This document shows positions 1 through 12,700 of a stretch of 64,000 bases of DNA, piece by piece. Made by a program: the position numbers and the translations under genes. Each line of letters opens with the position of its first letter. Positions within the stretch are counted from its first letter, which is position 1. Location: contig CALNXK010000029.1 in assembly GCA_942486035.1 (NCBI GenBank), positions 2,048,501-2,112,500 on the forward strand, given 5' to 3'. This DNA comes from Porites lobata. Lineage: Eukaryota > Cnidaria > Anthozoa > Scleractinia > Poritidae. The notes beneath the pieces were generated by a model. The model ran no database searches, was not told where the DNA came from, and saw only the letters and a list, made by a program, of their open reading frames with translations.

Positions 1-204
1 ACTTCTATGCATGGGGTAATTACACTTTACGTACATATAAATTTTGTGCAAAGCTACAATCATCGTCTAGCTTGACCAGCCTGATGAATCAGTCTATAAA
101 TGTCCTTTCAAAGAAATGACGGCTGACAGAAGACAGCAAACTGCAATAAAAAGGGCACCCAACTTGCGTCACACTGCTCTGAGACCTGCATTTGCCTCTT
201 CCAG

Positions 205-410
205 TGTTTTTCTTTAATTGTTTTGCGATGGATAAATGGTGATCATCCGACTAGTCTCTACGCCACGGTGACAACAACTGTATGTATGCACTGGGGTTCG
301 AAAGATCCTACCCCGTTAGCATAACACAATGTGATGGCTACTACGTGTATAAACTGCAAAAGCCCACAGCATGTTATGAGCGTTACTGTGGTGTTTTAGG
401 TGAATGTTCG
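205..410 (+). pseudogene. Degenerate, frameshifted D8C exon
   Basis: From about 229 one frame reads WINGDHP...TVCMHWGS, matching the middle of a D8C module (WLNG.HP...TVCMHSGS in the paralogue). The matching C-terminal part, CDGYYVYKL...CYERYCG, lies in another frame from about 318. The paired cysteines expected between them (SCC) are missing. A usable splice donor (GTGAAT) follows at about 411 in the phase needed to join exon 635-715. The exon is therefore either decaying or contains a sequence error; the N-terminal third of the module is not recognisable. Confidence 0.5.
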
Positions 411-634
411 AAAAAAAATACTTTTATAACTGTATTTGTTTTAATGACGTGCAAGAAGATTTATCCTCTGTGCAATCAACAAAAAGAGTTTCCCTTTTCA
501 TGGGATGGCACTCCAACCTACTTATTTCGTGCTCCTTTAAACAATGCCCACGTACATTTGTTTTCGTCACTTTGGGCAGGCCCCAAAATTGCTTCTTCCA
601 TATTTTCTCATCGTTTTTTTCCTTTGTGACGCAG

Positions 635-715
635 ATGCGAGTGATGCGTGGTTAGGAACCGCAGGACCAGAGGTCTGTGCTTGTAATCCGGGTTATTCAG
701 GAAATCCATGTTCCG
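635..715 (+). CDS. Exon 1 (visible): short EGF-like module
   Basis: An 81-base phase-1 exon bounded by CAG and GTAGGT. It encodes DASDAWLGTAGPEVCACNPG then YSGNPCSG, the C-terminal half of an EGF module. Exon 5785-5865 and minus-gene exon 58737-58817 have the same length and pattern. The first conserved cysteine of those copies (NDAC) is Trp here, so this copy is diverged. Confidence 0.65.
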
Positions 716-3700
716 GTAGGTTAATACAAATATACCTACACTTAGATTCGTAAGGTCCTACTGTATCTGTATCATGAACGGGATACGGCCATCATCATCA
801 TCATCATTTTATTTGATAAAGCACGTTAATAGGCTCACACATGTGATTTGACGTTGATACTTTAGGGAAACTGATTAAGAGACCCTTCTTCTACATTCTT
901 TCGTTCTGAAAATTCATTCAGGATAATGAATCATATCGTATTAGTTCGTCAATTCTTAAACTGAAATTTCCCTGTTCCGTCATTATCGTCTATTGCAGCT
1001 AATTCTGTTTGAATAAACTGAATTCTGTACAACTGCCAAGTGAATCAACAGAACTCCCGAAGTACTCCAAGTTAAAACATCAGACTTTTTTCGCTGGTTG
1101 AGTCCAACTGCCCCGCGCAACGTTATTGGTTTTGGAGATATTTATACTGCAATGGCGCTATTTCTGCCTCTAGATACTCTTTGTGTTTGTCAAATTCTCT
1201 TCCTTCACTTATCACAGGCACCAGATTCATTCTTTTTGCCCAAAATTCTATTGGACTATAATTATTCAGGCTTCCCTGACCGGATTTACACACGTTATAA
1301 CTTCGATAGGCTCAACTTATCCATCAACGAGGACAATAATAATATATATATAAAGATGATAATGATGATAATGATAATATTGATACTGATGATGACGATG
1401 ATGACGATGATGACGATGATGACAAAATTAATTTCCAATAAAAACTAAACACAGCAAAACTGTTTACAAAATCATCAAATAATCAGTAAAACTACTTACT
1501 TAAGAAGTGGACTTTTTAATGTCCGTTAAAAGACTCAAAGCTTCACATCTCTTTTGTATGACTATCCACAGAGGTCCAGAAAGGAAGTTACAAGCGATTC
1601 TGACGATTCACACTCGTACACTTGTAGCTCGTAAACATCATCAAATATCAGAAACCTTCACTTGCAAAACACTTGTGAGCAATTACGTGATCGCCTACAA
1701 ATTGTTAAATTCAACTTCTAATTAGTACTTCGCTTCTTGAATGAATGAATGAATTGTCAGGAGCAGGAGTATAAGAGTAGGTAAGGCGTCTCACCCGACG
1801 TTATAAGCTTTTAATTATTCTTTTTGACAGACGTAGACGAATGCACAGCAGGTACCCATGATTGCCATGCGTCAGCTTCTTGCACGAATACCGCAGGTTC
1901 TTTTACTTGTTCCTGTAACCCTGGTTACACAGGCGACGGCAAAACCTGTAGCAACGGTAAGCTGTCTCCTTTCTCTCAAAAACTCTCTTAACCCACTAGG
2001 AAGAAAAACTGTCTGGATTGCCTGTCTTGTAAATCTAACTTTGTCTTCCTTATAAAACTATTGTCTAGTAAGTAAACTTCAGTGATCAATGCTCATAAAT
2101 GGGTAAAGAAAGGCCTGAATAAAAATGTAATTGTCGAGGGACATTGATTTCACAGCTGCCACATACGTCGCAAAAATATATCATTATGCCTTCAAAACCA
2201 ACAATACTGTAGTACACGAAAAGCCATACCACCAAATCTATTCATTCATTGCACGTCCTTAAGATCCAAGGATGGCAACGCCTATTTCCCTGTCGTAAAC
2301 GGTTGTTGCCATTTTTAACGGTCGATGCCACCATTGATAACCAAGTCTTTAGTCATGGTAGATATAGATGTAATACACTGAAACTCTGCCTTACGACCAC
2401 CTCGTTATTACGGTAAATACGGTTACCCGTTAACGAAGCCAGTTTTTTTTCAATGGTAAACGTATTAACGGGTTTCCACTGTATATTCCACTGGGTTAAA
2501 TTACAATAAGGCAAATAATATTTTTTGGACAGCCTTAGAAAGAACAAACGTTGTAGCCCAAGTTTGAATTTAGGCTGAAAGTTAGGGAAAGGGCTAGAGG
2601 GTCACCCATTATAGAAGTATCAGTTTAAAAAAACGTACTTAAAACCGTTCGAAATTTTGGCGGGTCGGTGTGGTAGTGTAGTGGTAAGAACGAGAGATTA
2701 GGTTATGGTCCGGGTTAGACCCAGGGTTGCGATCTTCTTTTGTTTTCATAGAAACCTCTCAAGAACAGGTCCAAAAAAATTGAAGTGTCTTTTAGCAGAC
2801 AGCGACTGTTTACGAAAAGGAAACTTGAGACGGCGTTTTCGGCGAAAACGTTGTTGTTGTGCTAATCTGTTAAAACATATTGCCTTTTCGACGTTCTCGT
2901 TGCTGTCGCCGTCGTCGAATCTTTATGTCCTCTAATTTATTAAAGGTGAAGAGTGCAGAAATTTTAATAAATGTTACTACTCCACTCAAAAGCCCGGCCC
3001 AGGCCGCATGTGACAACTGTAGCCCTGTCAATTTTTTTTGGCTTATCGTCACTTGCAACTCAATTGCAGAAAATCCAGCGTGTACCGGATACGCACAACT
3101 TAGCACGGCAGATAGGCATGTCTCTTCGTATAGTATTTCCATTGCATTATGCGACTCCGGCATCGTAACTCAATGGTACCGCTTCACCGGTTCGGCTGGT
3201 ACTTCTATGCCAGAAAGTTGCCCAGCGGAATTCCAATGTACAACACATGCTCCTGGATGGTTAAACGGAATACACCCGACAGTTGCAGAGGGCGAAGTTA
3301 CCAGAACTGTATGCTATCATTATAGCGGCTCATGTTGCTACTGGAGCAGTACCATAAAAGTCCTTAACTGTGGAGGATTTTATGTGTACGAGTTAAAACC
3401 TACAACGGGCTGTTCACGAAGATACTGTGGTACAAATGTGGGTGAGTGCAGCAGTTAAGTCGTAAGCACAAAATTCAGCACAGCTGAATCACCAGCAATC
3501 TTTGTTTGCATGCCATTCGAGGCGGACAGGCTAAAAATACCTGTTTTTTATGGAAGTATCTGAATTTCGTAGCGCTGTCTCATTTCCCCACCAGAGGCTG
3601 GTAATTACGTCGAGGTAAAAGGATTCTGTCAAACCCATATAGATACTAATTTAGGTGTATCTCAGGCTTTATTTGAGCCCCAAAAGAGACTTTAAGTTAC

Positions 3701-6700
3701 AACATGCAAGAAATTCCTATAACAAATTAAGAGTAGTTGTTATTTCAATTGTGCGAAAATACGGCGGCGTTTTTTTGTGTATATTTCATTACACAGCCTC
3801 AAAAGGTGGCTTCATTTGTTTAAAAATAATAATAATAACAGGGTTTCTGCCGTAAACAGACTAATTGCGACCAAAATCTGCAATTTATACCCCCGAGTAA
3901 GACAAAGAGCATCCACTTCTCTATTATATTGGACTGCCCCCTCAGGGTAGGCAAATACTAAAAAATAGCGTACATCATCTTTAAAAGAACGTGTACGGTA
4001 TTGTTTTAGGTTTGTTATTTATTTTAAACACATTTGAGGGGCGGCTTAAGAGAGAAGGGAGGCTTATTTGAGAGAGGGAGGGCTTAATAGAGGATTTACG
4101 ATAATACTAAAACATAAGGTCCAAGATTAGGTAAGTCATATAACAAGATCTTGGAGGTCTTGGAGGTGAACAACAATAAAAACAATCGATGACCACAAAA
4201 ATAAATGAAGCCCCTGACATTGGAAGCAGGGCCATTGTGGGTTAGGAAAACATGGGCTCGAATCTCATTGATGATTTCTTTTAACATGGGCTTGAATTGC
4301 GTGTATAACTAGGATAATCATGTCCCTGTTTAAATTGATATTAACACCTGCAGTTTAAGTACGATTTTTTTGTTACACACATTACATACATCATCCGGAA
4401 ACAAGATCATAGTATCATAGTTGTAATTTGGCTACTTTTAACAGCTCCTAGTACAGAACCACCACCTGAATGTCTCTCACAAGGATACACCATACTCAAT
4501 GAGGCTAATAGATACTGGAATAACGAGGATGGAGGCCCTTACTGTGATCGAGATCCAGGCAACATTGTTAGTAATCAGTGGTACCGCTTCGACGGGGCTG
4601 CTGGTGTTAGGATGGCTTCCTACTGTATCCCACAACAAAGCTGTAATACCAATAACTCTGGTTGGGTTAATGGAGCTCATCCCCATGTCAAGTATGAGAG
4701 AGCGTTCAGAGATGTCTGTATTCATTCGGGTGAAAGTTGCTGTAGCCTTTCCTATCCAACTGAGATAAGAAACTGTAGCGGGTTTTACGTTTATAAGTTG
4801 CAACAACCGAATGGATGCGCCCAACGCTACTGTGGTGTGAACGGTGAGACTTACTCTTATTCTAGAACAAAATAGTTTAAAATTTCACAAAGTCAGTTAC
4901 ATCTTAATTCGCGTTATCTCTTCGGGCGAAAACTTTTTCAGTCAATATATTTCTACCTGGATTTATGAAAACCGGGTTAGTAAACATTTGGTAATTTCTC
5001 TCAACTCCCCATGTCTTAGCTTGTTTACTGTGATGTTTGCTTATGTCGCATCTTTATTTTGGTAGTTTCGTGGTTAGGGATTTGTGAAGATTTGGCTGTA
5101 CACAGAATTTTGGGAAATTCGCTTACTTTCTAGCCACCCCCCCCCCCCCCTCCCTCCCTCCCTCGAGGGTGTGTTTCCGTCCCTTCCCAGAATTCTCTGT
5201 TTAACACAAGTGACAGTTATTGAAGCCAGTGCGCGCCTAAAGCTAGTTTTGGCGCCGTTTAGCAGTTTATATTTCGTTATAGGTCACCTTGAGAAAAGTT
5301 TCCCGGAGAGCATCATGCAAAGCTCTCAGATGGACAAAATTAATACTATTCGCAGAGTCTACATCGTCCAGTATCGTATCGTTTTCTGGTTTCATTTGGC
5401 TAAACGGATCAATCACCCTAGCTTGTTCGCTTTTCTTGAGTGACACTAATTAAGGTCTTTAGCCTCGGAAACAGGGTTCTGGTAGTCAAATCTATTAGGA
5501 AGTACTCTAGGAAGTAGCCGAGCAGTAGTTGGTTTTTATTGAGAGGAGTATGGTAAAACAAAAAAATTCATCTAATAAAGTTCGAACACCAGCTACAATT
5601 CTATAATATCACTGTCACCCGAAAGAAACTTTAGTAGGAATGAAATTACTGACCTGGCGCCAAAAAACCAAGTAATTTTTAAAGGCTTAAAATGACTTAA
5701 GTGAACTTCAGTAAGTAAACGTTTTTTTCGTTTCTTACAGTGCTTTTGTAATTGAATTTCGTGTTTATTTTTCCCCATGACCAGGCGAGAACGATGCGTG
5801 TGTTGCTAGTCCTGGCTCGCCAACGTGTGGCTGCCTGGTGGGTTATACCGGAATCCCTTGCACCGGTGAGTTACATTGCAGAATCTGTTATATCAAGAGA
5901 ACCTGTAGTGAGTGGTCCCCCATCTTTTAACGCTTACTTACTCAGCTATCTGAAATCGTTTCTCGTAATTATATGATGGCTCTTAGGTGGAACAAAACAC
6001 TTACCAGAGTCCAGAACACTACACAGAATCTAAAACACATCTCCGAATACAAGCTACGTCCCAGAATTCAAAACACGTCCACACTTCCCAGAAACCATAC
6101 CTGGGACGTGTTTTGGAGTCTGGGACGTGCCACCGTAAAATGACCTCTACAAAGCAAAGCCGTCGTTTGTTGTACTTCTTGTAGTCTTCGTCTCCTTTAA
6201 ATGACCACGGCCTTTTTCACCCCCGCGAGGAACCACATACACTTTGCACGAGTGATGAGTACTTGCCTACAAAAAGACACAATCATTTGCGGGCTATTCG
6301 TCGTTTGAAGGATGCTTTTTCAAATAGCTATACTTTTCCAGGAGCCCATCAAATGGGCTCCTGCCTTTTCTTAAGTTTCTCTACCCAAACGGTCAAGAGG
6401 TCATTTGGTCACCCCATAGATAACCTCTTAAACAATGTTTTTTGCATCGCCCAATCAACGGCATAAAAAAAATACCAGATCGGTTAGAATTTCGTACGAC
6501 AAACATTCCAGGCTACTTCTACATAATCTTACACAATGCTTTCAAGTTTCCGCTTTCCTTTCTGCTCTTGTGCAGATACAGTTTGCATCCCTTAAAGAAA
6601 CTTTATGTTTCTGATCTCGTTTTGAATAATGTTTCTTTCCTTTTTTTCAACAGACATTGACGAATGCCTTGATATTTCTCACAATTGTCACTTGTCAGCG

Positions 6701-9700
6701 AATTGTACCAACAACGCGGGCTCCTTTTCTTGCTCATGTCTCACGGGATACACTGGGGATGGCATATCTTGCAGTGGTACATATACTCTTGAAACCTTTA
6801 CCTTTTACATGCCCATCAGTCAAACGGATTCCATATTTTTTCGGATCTTTTTTGCGGACGGGAAATATATTTCTTGTAAAGATTATGCGCTTACAACGGT
6901 ACACTCCTTTTCAACGCGAAAAATATTGCTTTTCGGGTTGTGACTACTTGGCAGTTATGTTATCTTTTATGACTTCTCTCATCTTTTCCCATTTTTTGTT
7001 ACTTACACTTCACAATTTAATGGCATGGCGACTATTATGTTGTATATAGAGTCAATGGCATTTTTAGCCAACAGACGCCCTGAATGGTACGGGTCCCCGA
7101 CCTTGGTCTAGCTATATTGCAACCTTGTCTATAAGCGGTACATTCATCGTCGTCGAGGCAGGCATGTTTCAGCTACTGTTTTTTAATATGGATTTTTCTC
7201 GATTTCTGTGTGCAATTACAGATATTGATGAATGCTCGGCCGAAAACCATGACTGTCACCTAAATGCAGTGTGTAGCAACATACAAGGCTCATTTTCGTG
7301 TAACTGTATCCAGGGGTACACAGGGGATGGAAAGCAGTGTGCTGGTTTGTTTCTATTCTAGCAGTGTGTAATAGTACCTTATTTAAAATTTGACCGTGCG
7401 TCAGTTTACGTGCCATTCTCGTTGCTATAGTTCGTTTCACCCTAACTTTAAAAGATCCAATACTTTGCTGTATAATGTGGAACTGTAAAAGAGTTTGAAA
7501 GTAATGATTTTCGATAAAGTAAGCTCAATTCATTAATTTTTGCAATCTGTGTCATCTTAATTAGCTCATTAAGTGTCCAGAACTGCCTTACTTTGTTAGT
7601 TTACTCTAATGCCTTGGAAAATATGTAAAGGAGGGAGTGTTTTAGTCTTACTTAAAATTATCTAAAATCAATGGGAAACATGGCAAAAATTTCCAGAAGA
7701 CAAGTTCAGACCAGCAAATGTATTTGTACAGACACAGATGAATGTGCAGAGGGAACCCACAACTGCCATGGAGTGGCTCACTGTTACAACAATGAAGCCT
7801 CGTTCACATGCCAATGTCGGTCTGGTTACACGGGTGATGGACTGACTTGTAGCCCGCTTGGTGAGTTACTTAGTATATTAATCTTTGCGAATACCTTTTA
7901 ACTGAAAGAAGGTGCCCACTTCGTTAAATTCAATAGTTTATAGTAGCGAATTATAATTCCCATTAAGAATCTACAGTTACAAAATGTTGATGATTTTGTC
8001 AAGTAAAAGGCAATTTTTTTTTACTATTTTATAGTTAAAGCCTGGCCCATTTTGTAAAAATCGAAACATAGTACTGTTTTAGCCCACCCTGTTGTTCTTT
8101 TCACGGCAATACAAAAACTGGTCAGTTCATAGTATCTTAGAATACGGACTATCATAGACTATACTATGATGTATTTAGCTCAAATCAGGAATACCGTAGG
8201 CAAATCGCGTTCTTTCTAACATGCTTTTAATTCAATAGGTGACTTTTCAATAACTATAGCGAATATATCTAAGGATAACAATAAGCCTACTGCAGTCAAG
8301 CGATCTGCCAAAAGTATCCAAACAGCGGTAATCAAAGGTCTACCAGCACGTGCTAAAGTGTTGTACAGTGTATTGGAGTGGCGCCTGATAAGTGAGGCAG
8401 AATTAGCAGCCGCGGAGTCGGCAGAGGGCGAATTAGTAAGTGAAGGAACCGCTGAGTGGGCAATCGAGAGGAGGACTTTACCTGCGGGAAAATACCAAGT
8501 CAAGTTCGATGCGTCCATCACAATCGGGGATCCGACCTTTCCACAAACTATTCAGGCATTTGACTACGGCTTTATTGAGATAATTTCAGGTCCTTTACGC
8601 GTTGTTGTGGACGGTGGAAGTTCCGTTCGATGGGGATCTAACGAGATGGTAACAATTGATGGTTCTCTGAGTTACGATGAAGATGTTGGGCCTGGAAGTC
8701 ACTCTGGGCTCAATTTCACTTGGTCATGCCGCACTCAAGAGCAAAATGCATCAATGAGCTATGACTGCTTTGGTGCTTTTTCTCAGAGAGGAGATTTGAA
8801 TTTAACTTCCGTCACAATAGACACCAGTGTTCTGGAAGTAGGACATAGCTACATTTTGCAGTTAACTCTTTGGAAAGATGTTAGAAGCTCATCTGCTGAA
8901 ATGACTTTTGAGATAGCATCTGGAGATTTACCCAGAGTAATTCTTAGGTAAGTGGGCCGTTTCATACTTTGTACTATTACATGAGAAATTTCTGCAATTT
9001 GATTGGCTTACAGCAGTGATATTTCAGCTTAATTTGAAATACCTACAAGTGAAAATTACAAATCTTGTGTGGGTAGTAGTATAAACAAATAATAGGATGA
9101 TTTCTGGTGATATTTGGCACAAATACTACTCATGATATTTCAAAATTGTCTTAAATTTCACTCGCCTAACGCCTGGTGAAATAAAGTATAACAATTTCAA
9201 AATATCACTCGTGGTATTTATGGCAAATGTCACTGCAAATCATGCTATTACCTATACTAATATGGTTAATTTATTATGAAGAAATAACATTTCATAACTT
9301 TTTCACAACCTCCAAACCCGGACCATTTAATTTTTGCAAGTGTCCCAACAACAAATTATCTGAGGCAGCTCTCCTGAATCCTAAACACCACACAAAATAT
9401 AAGTAAATATGTCATCTGAGCTGTCCAAGGAAGTAACGCCCTAGAGTTAACTAGGTCAAATTACAACAAAATTCGATTGCTAATTTTCTACGTTAATCAT
9501 TTACCTTAGGTGCTTTGTTGATTGTGGTGCGATTGTATCTTCTTCCAACAAATTTCGAGTAACATCAGAATGCCCCAACTCTGCATGCGTCGGCGCAACC
9601 TACGAATGGGTTCTGGAAAGGTTTGACACGGCAAGCTGGGAGACTCTGTCTAATGTGGCTGACATCACAGCTACGCCAATTAACGCTTCAAACTTTATAA

Positions 9701-12700
9701 TTAAACAAAACATGCTTCTTTCTAATACACAGTACCGACTGAAACTAAGTGTGACATCTCTAATGAAAGTAGAGGGTTATGGATTGCTTGAGTTTGAAAC
9801 GGCTGGCGAGCCTCACGGTGGTTTGTGCAAATCGTTAGTCATAGAAGGCGTGTCATTGGAGACAGAATTTATGTTTGAGTGTGCTGACTGGACAGACAGA
9901 AGTACACCATTAACTTATGAATTTCGAAATGGTGACGATCTAATTTCCTACGGTATTTCCCCAGTTTCTCCGAAAACAGTATTGCCTGCAGGAGATCCTG
10001 AAAACAACTATAAGATAACAATTAATGTTGTCATTAAAAATGCAGTTGGGGTGAAAGTGGCTTACTCGTTTGAGATAAAGGTGAGATAAGTGATAGTTTA
10101 AGATATCTGTATTGATAGAGTTTGATGTAGTTTAAACCACTAGTGTCGCATATTCCATCTGCCTAAAACGGCCAATGTTGATCAGGACGACAATCGACTT
10201 TAACAGGGTTAAACGATCAATAGCCTCACTGTCGACATTAATACCATGCATTAGAAACATATGAATAAGCAATGAGGTGAAATATAACACTTTTTTGATG
10301 CTGCATTCTTGACTTGAGCCAGATTCCGATACTAAAAATATTTAAACTCATAATAGTGAACACTTACATGTAACTTCTACTGTACATATAATGTCTATCT
10401 CTTTGCATTTCAATTTGATGCATTGAAATTGGATTACAGTCTTAACTGTGATGGATTTGAAACTTAGAACTTATGTATATAAGTCTTGACTGATTTTTTC
10501 AGGTCACTCCGTCTTCAAAACTTGATCCTTGCCAATCTTCATTGGAACAAGTCACCAGCAAATTAGAAAACTTACTTCTCGGGCCTGAAAATGAAGTTGA
10601 CGAATTTCTGCTAAAAGGCGAGATAAGTCAGGCCGCGCAGCTTTCGTTATCTGTCCTGGCCTCAGCTAAAGAAAAAACAGAGTGTGGACAAAACGTTCCT
10701 ACTGATATTCAGTACCAGGTGAGAAAAGTGAATCAATGTAGTTAATTATAAGCTTCAGGAAACTTCTTATCCATAGTCAGTGTTCCCATAAAAACTCTCG
10801 CGTTCCTTTTCATGCGTCATGAAAAAAGGAATGTCTACTAGCCAGAGGTAGTTGTTGGCTTCACACTAGAAGTCAAGCTAGTTTTTCAGGTAAACACTCG
10901 ATTCAAGTCTTAAGCCGCTCTGTAGAAAACATGACTTCACACTTCTCGACAAAGTATATTTCTTGAAGTGTTAAAAAGCTTTCAAACTCTCCGTTCATTA
11001 GAATCTTGGAACCGCTGCTCGTACACACCGTGCACATGTCGTCCACTTCTTATTGACCAAGTGTGGTGTAGACCATACGAACGTTTCCATGCCCACCAAG
11101 TCAAGTTGAAGCGAGTAGGTACGTTTGCCCCATTACACTCAAAGCAGGTTCCAAGTACACTTACATTATACTTGAAGCTCTAGTGTGAAGCCAAACCAGT
11201 ATTCCGATTCTTGTGGGATCTAGAAAAGTTTCCCGCTTTGCTTGATTCTTCGATGTACTGACCCAGTTTACTTTAGTGCTTCAACCAAGTGTTATGATAT
11301 TCTTTCCAGATAATGTGTGCTATTGTAACAAGGTTTACAGCAATACCTCCTGAGAGTCTACAAATGTCTCTCCTGTTTGGGTCAGTTGTAAAGGCAGCAA
11401 CGGACGACAGTCAGCTTAAATGTGATGGATTCGATGTTTTGGTAAGTTTTTGAGGAAGAAAAAAATCTTGTCGTAATATAGTCTATTTCTATAATTTTGA
11501 ATATCATTTTATATGGCCGCTGGCTTTCTCTTGGCTCTCCTTCCATGTAAGGCTGGTCCGTATACCATTATGTAAATATTTCCAATGAAACCTTAATATC
11601 TAAACTTAGAGTGCACGCTGGATGTAAGATTGCAAGATGCATTCTCTTCTCCAACATAAGTATAAAAAGTTGTGACATTTATTGCATCTCGCTCTTTTAG
11701 GAGTCAACGAGGAAATTAACAAATTACATAGGCTTGCTCCTAGCATCATCTCTCGCAGATGTGGAGGAACCGTTCTCAGATGAGATTCAGGATGCAGCTG
11801 CAACGACAACAGAACTTTTGGGAAATGTTCTTAAATCAGCATCTTCTACCGATAACACTGGAGTGGGGGGTAACGTCTCACAATCCAAGGTGAGAAAGTG
11901 ACACGCAAGGTAATCACTGATCCAAACAGACTCTCTGACAGTGACAACCGCTAGCTTACCTGTTTTTGTCCTCCAGTTGGAACACTGTAGGGAATGATCT
12001 CATTAAGTGGTAGCCTTTTTGCTCACCTTCAGGGGCCGTACTAATTGAGCACTCCAGAAAATACCATAACATACCATAATGCTCTTTGTTTGTCACCCCA
12101 AAATTTTGCATAAGCATTGTCTTCAGTTTCTCTTGGGAGTTAAAATGGCCCCAAGAGAAACTGAAAACAATGGTTATACAAAATTTTGGGGTGACAAAGG
12201 AAGAGCATTACGGTATGTTATGGTATTTTCTGGAGTGGTCAATTGCAAATTGGGTATGACTGTGAGAGGAAGTATGAAGGATGCATTACAGAATAAGGTT
12301 GTACTTGGCCTGTCTCACCACCCAGCTTTGATTTGTCCCATACTCGCGACGAGTATGGGAACGACCTCCTTTCAGGACATTCACTCGCTAATACTTCCTA
12401 GTAATCCAAATCCAAGTACTTACTAGTTTGATGATACAGAAAACACATGGGCATAAGCAACAGATCATACTGGGACAAAGAGGGAACGGAAGTCTAATTA
12501 CTGGGACGTCCGTACATTGTAATAAATAGTTTGAAACGTCATGAAGTCCACGCGCTAATGCCTCGAAGCACACAATGCAGAATACTGCGGTGGCGACTGT
12601 TGAATTCTCTCTTGACGACACTAAATTAAAGTTTGCCGACCTTCCTGGAAACCAACTTCCGATTAACTTAGCGTTTAAATGGTCTAAAAATAACTCTGGT

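Noticed and set aside
2880..3069. N-terminal extension of the D8C exon
   Set aside because: The frame is open, but the sequence is low-complexity and a good acceptor at 3069 gives the 372-base exon expected from the other D8C exons.
8131..8171. TCATAGTAT/ATACTATGA inverted repeat
   Set aside because: The arms are only nine bases in AT-rich DNA, so chance is likely.
12079..12426. 115-codon open frame
   Set aside because: Its first half lies inside a foldback element and the remainder has no recognisable domain or splice support.
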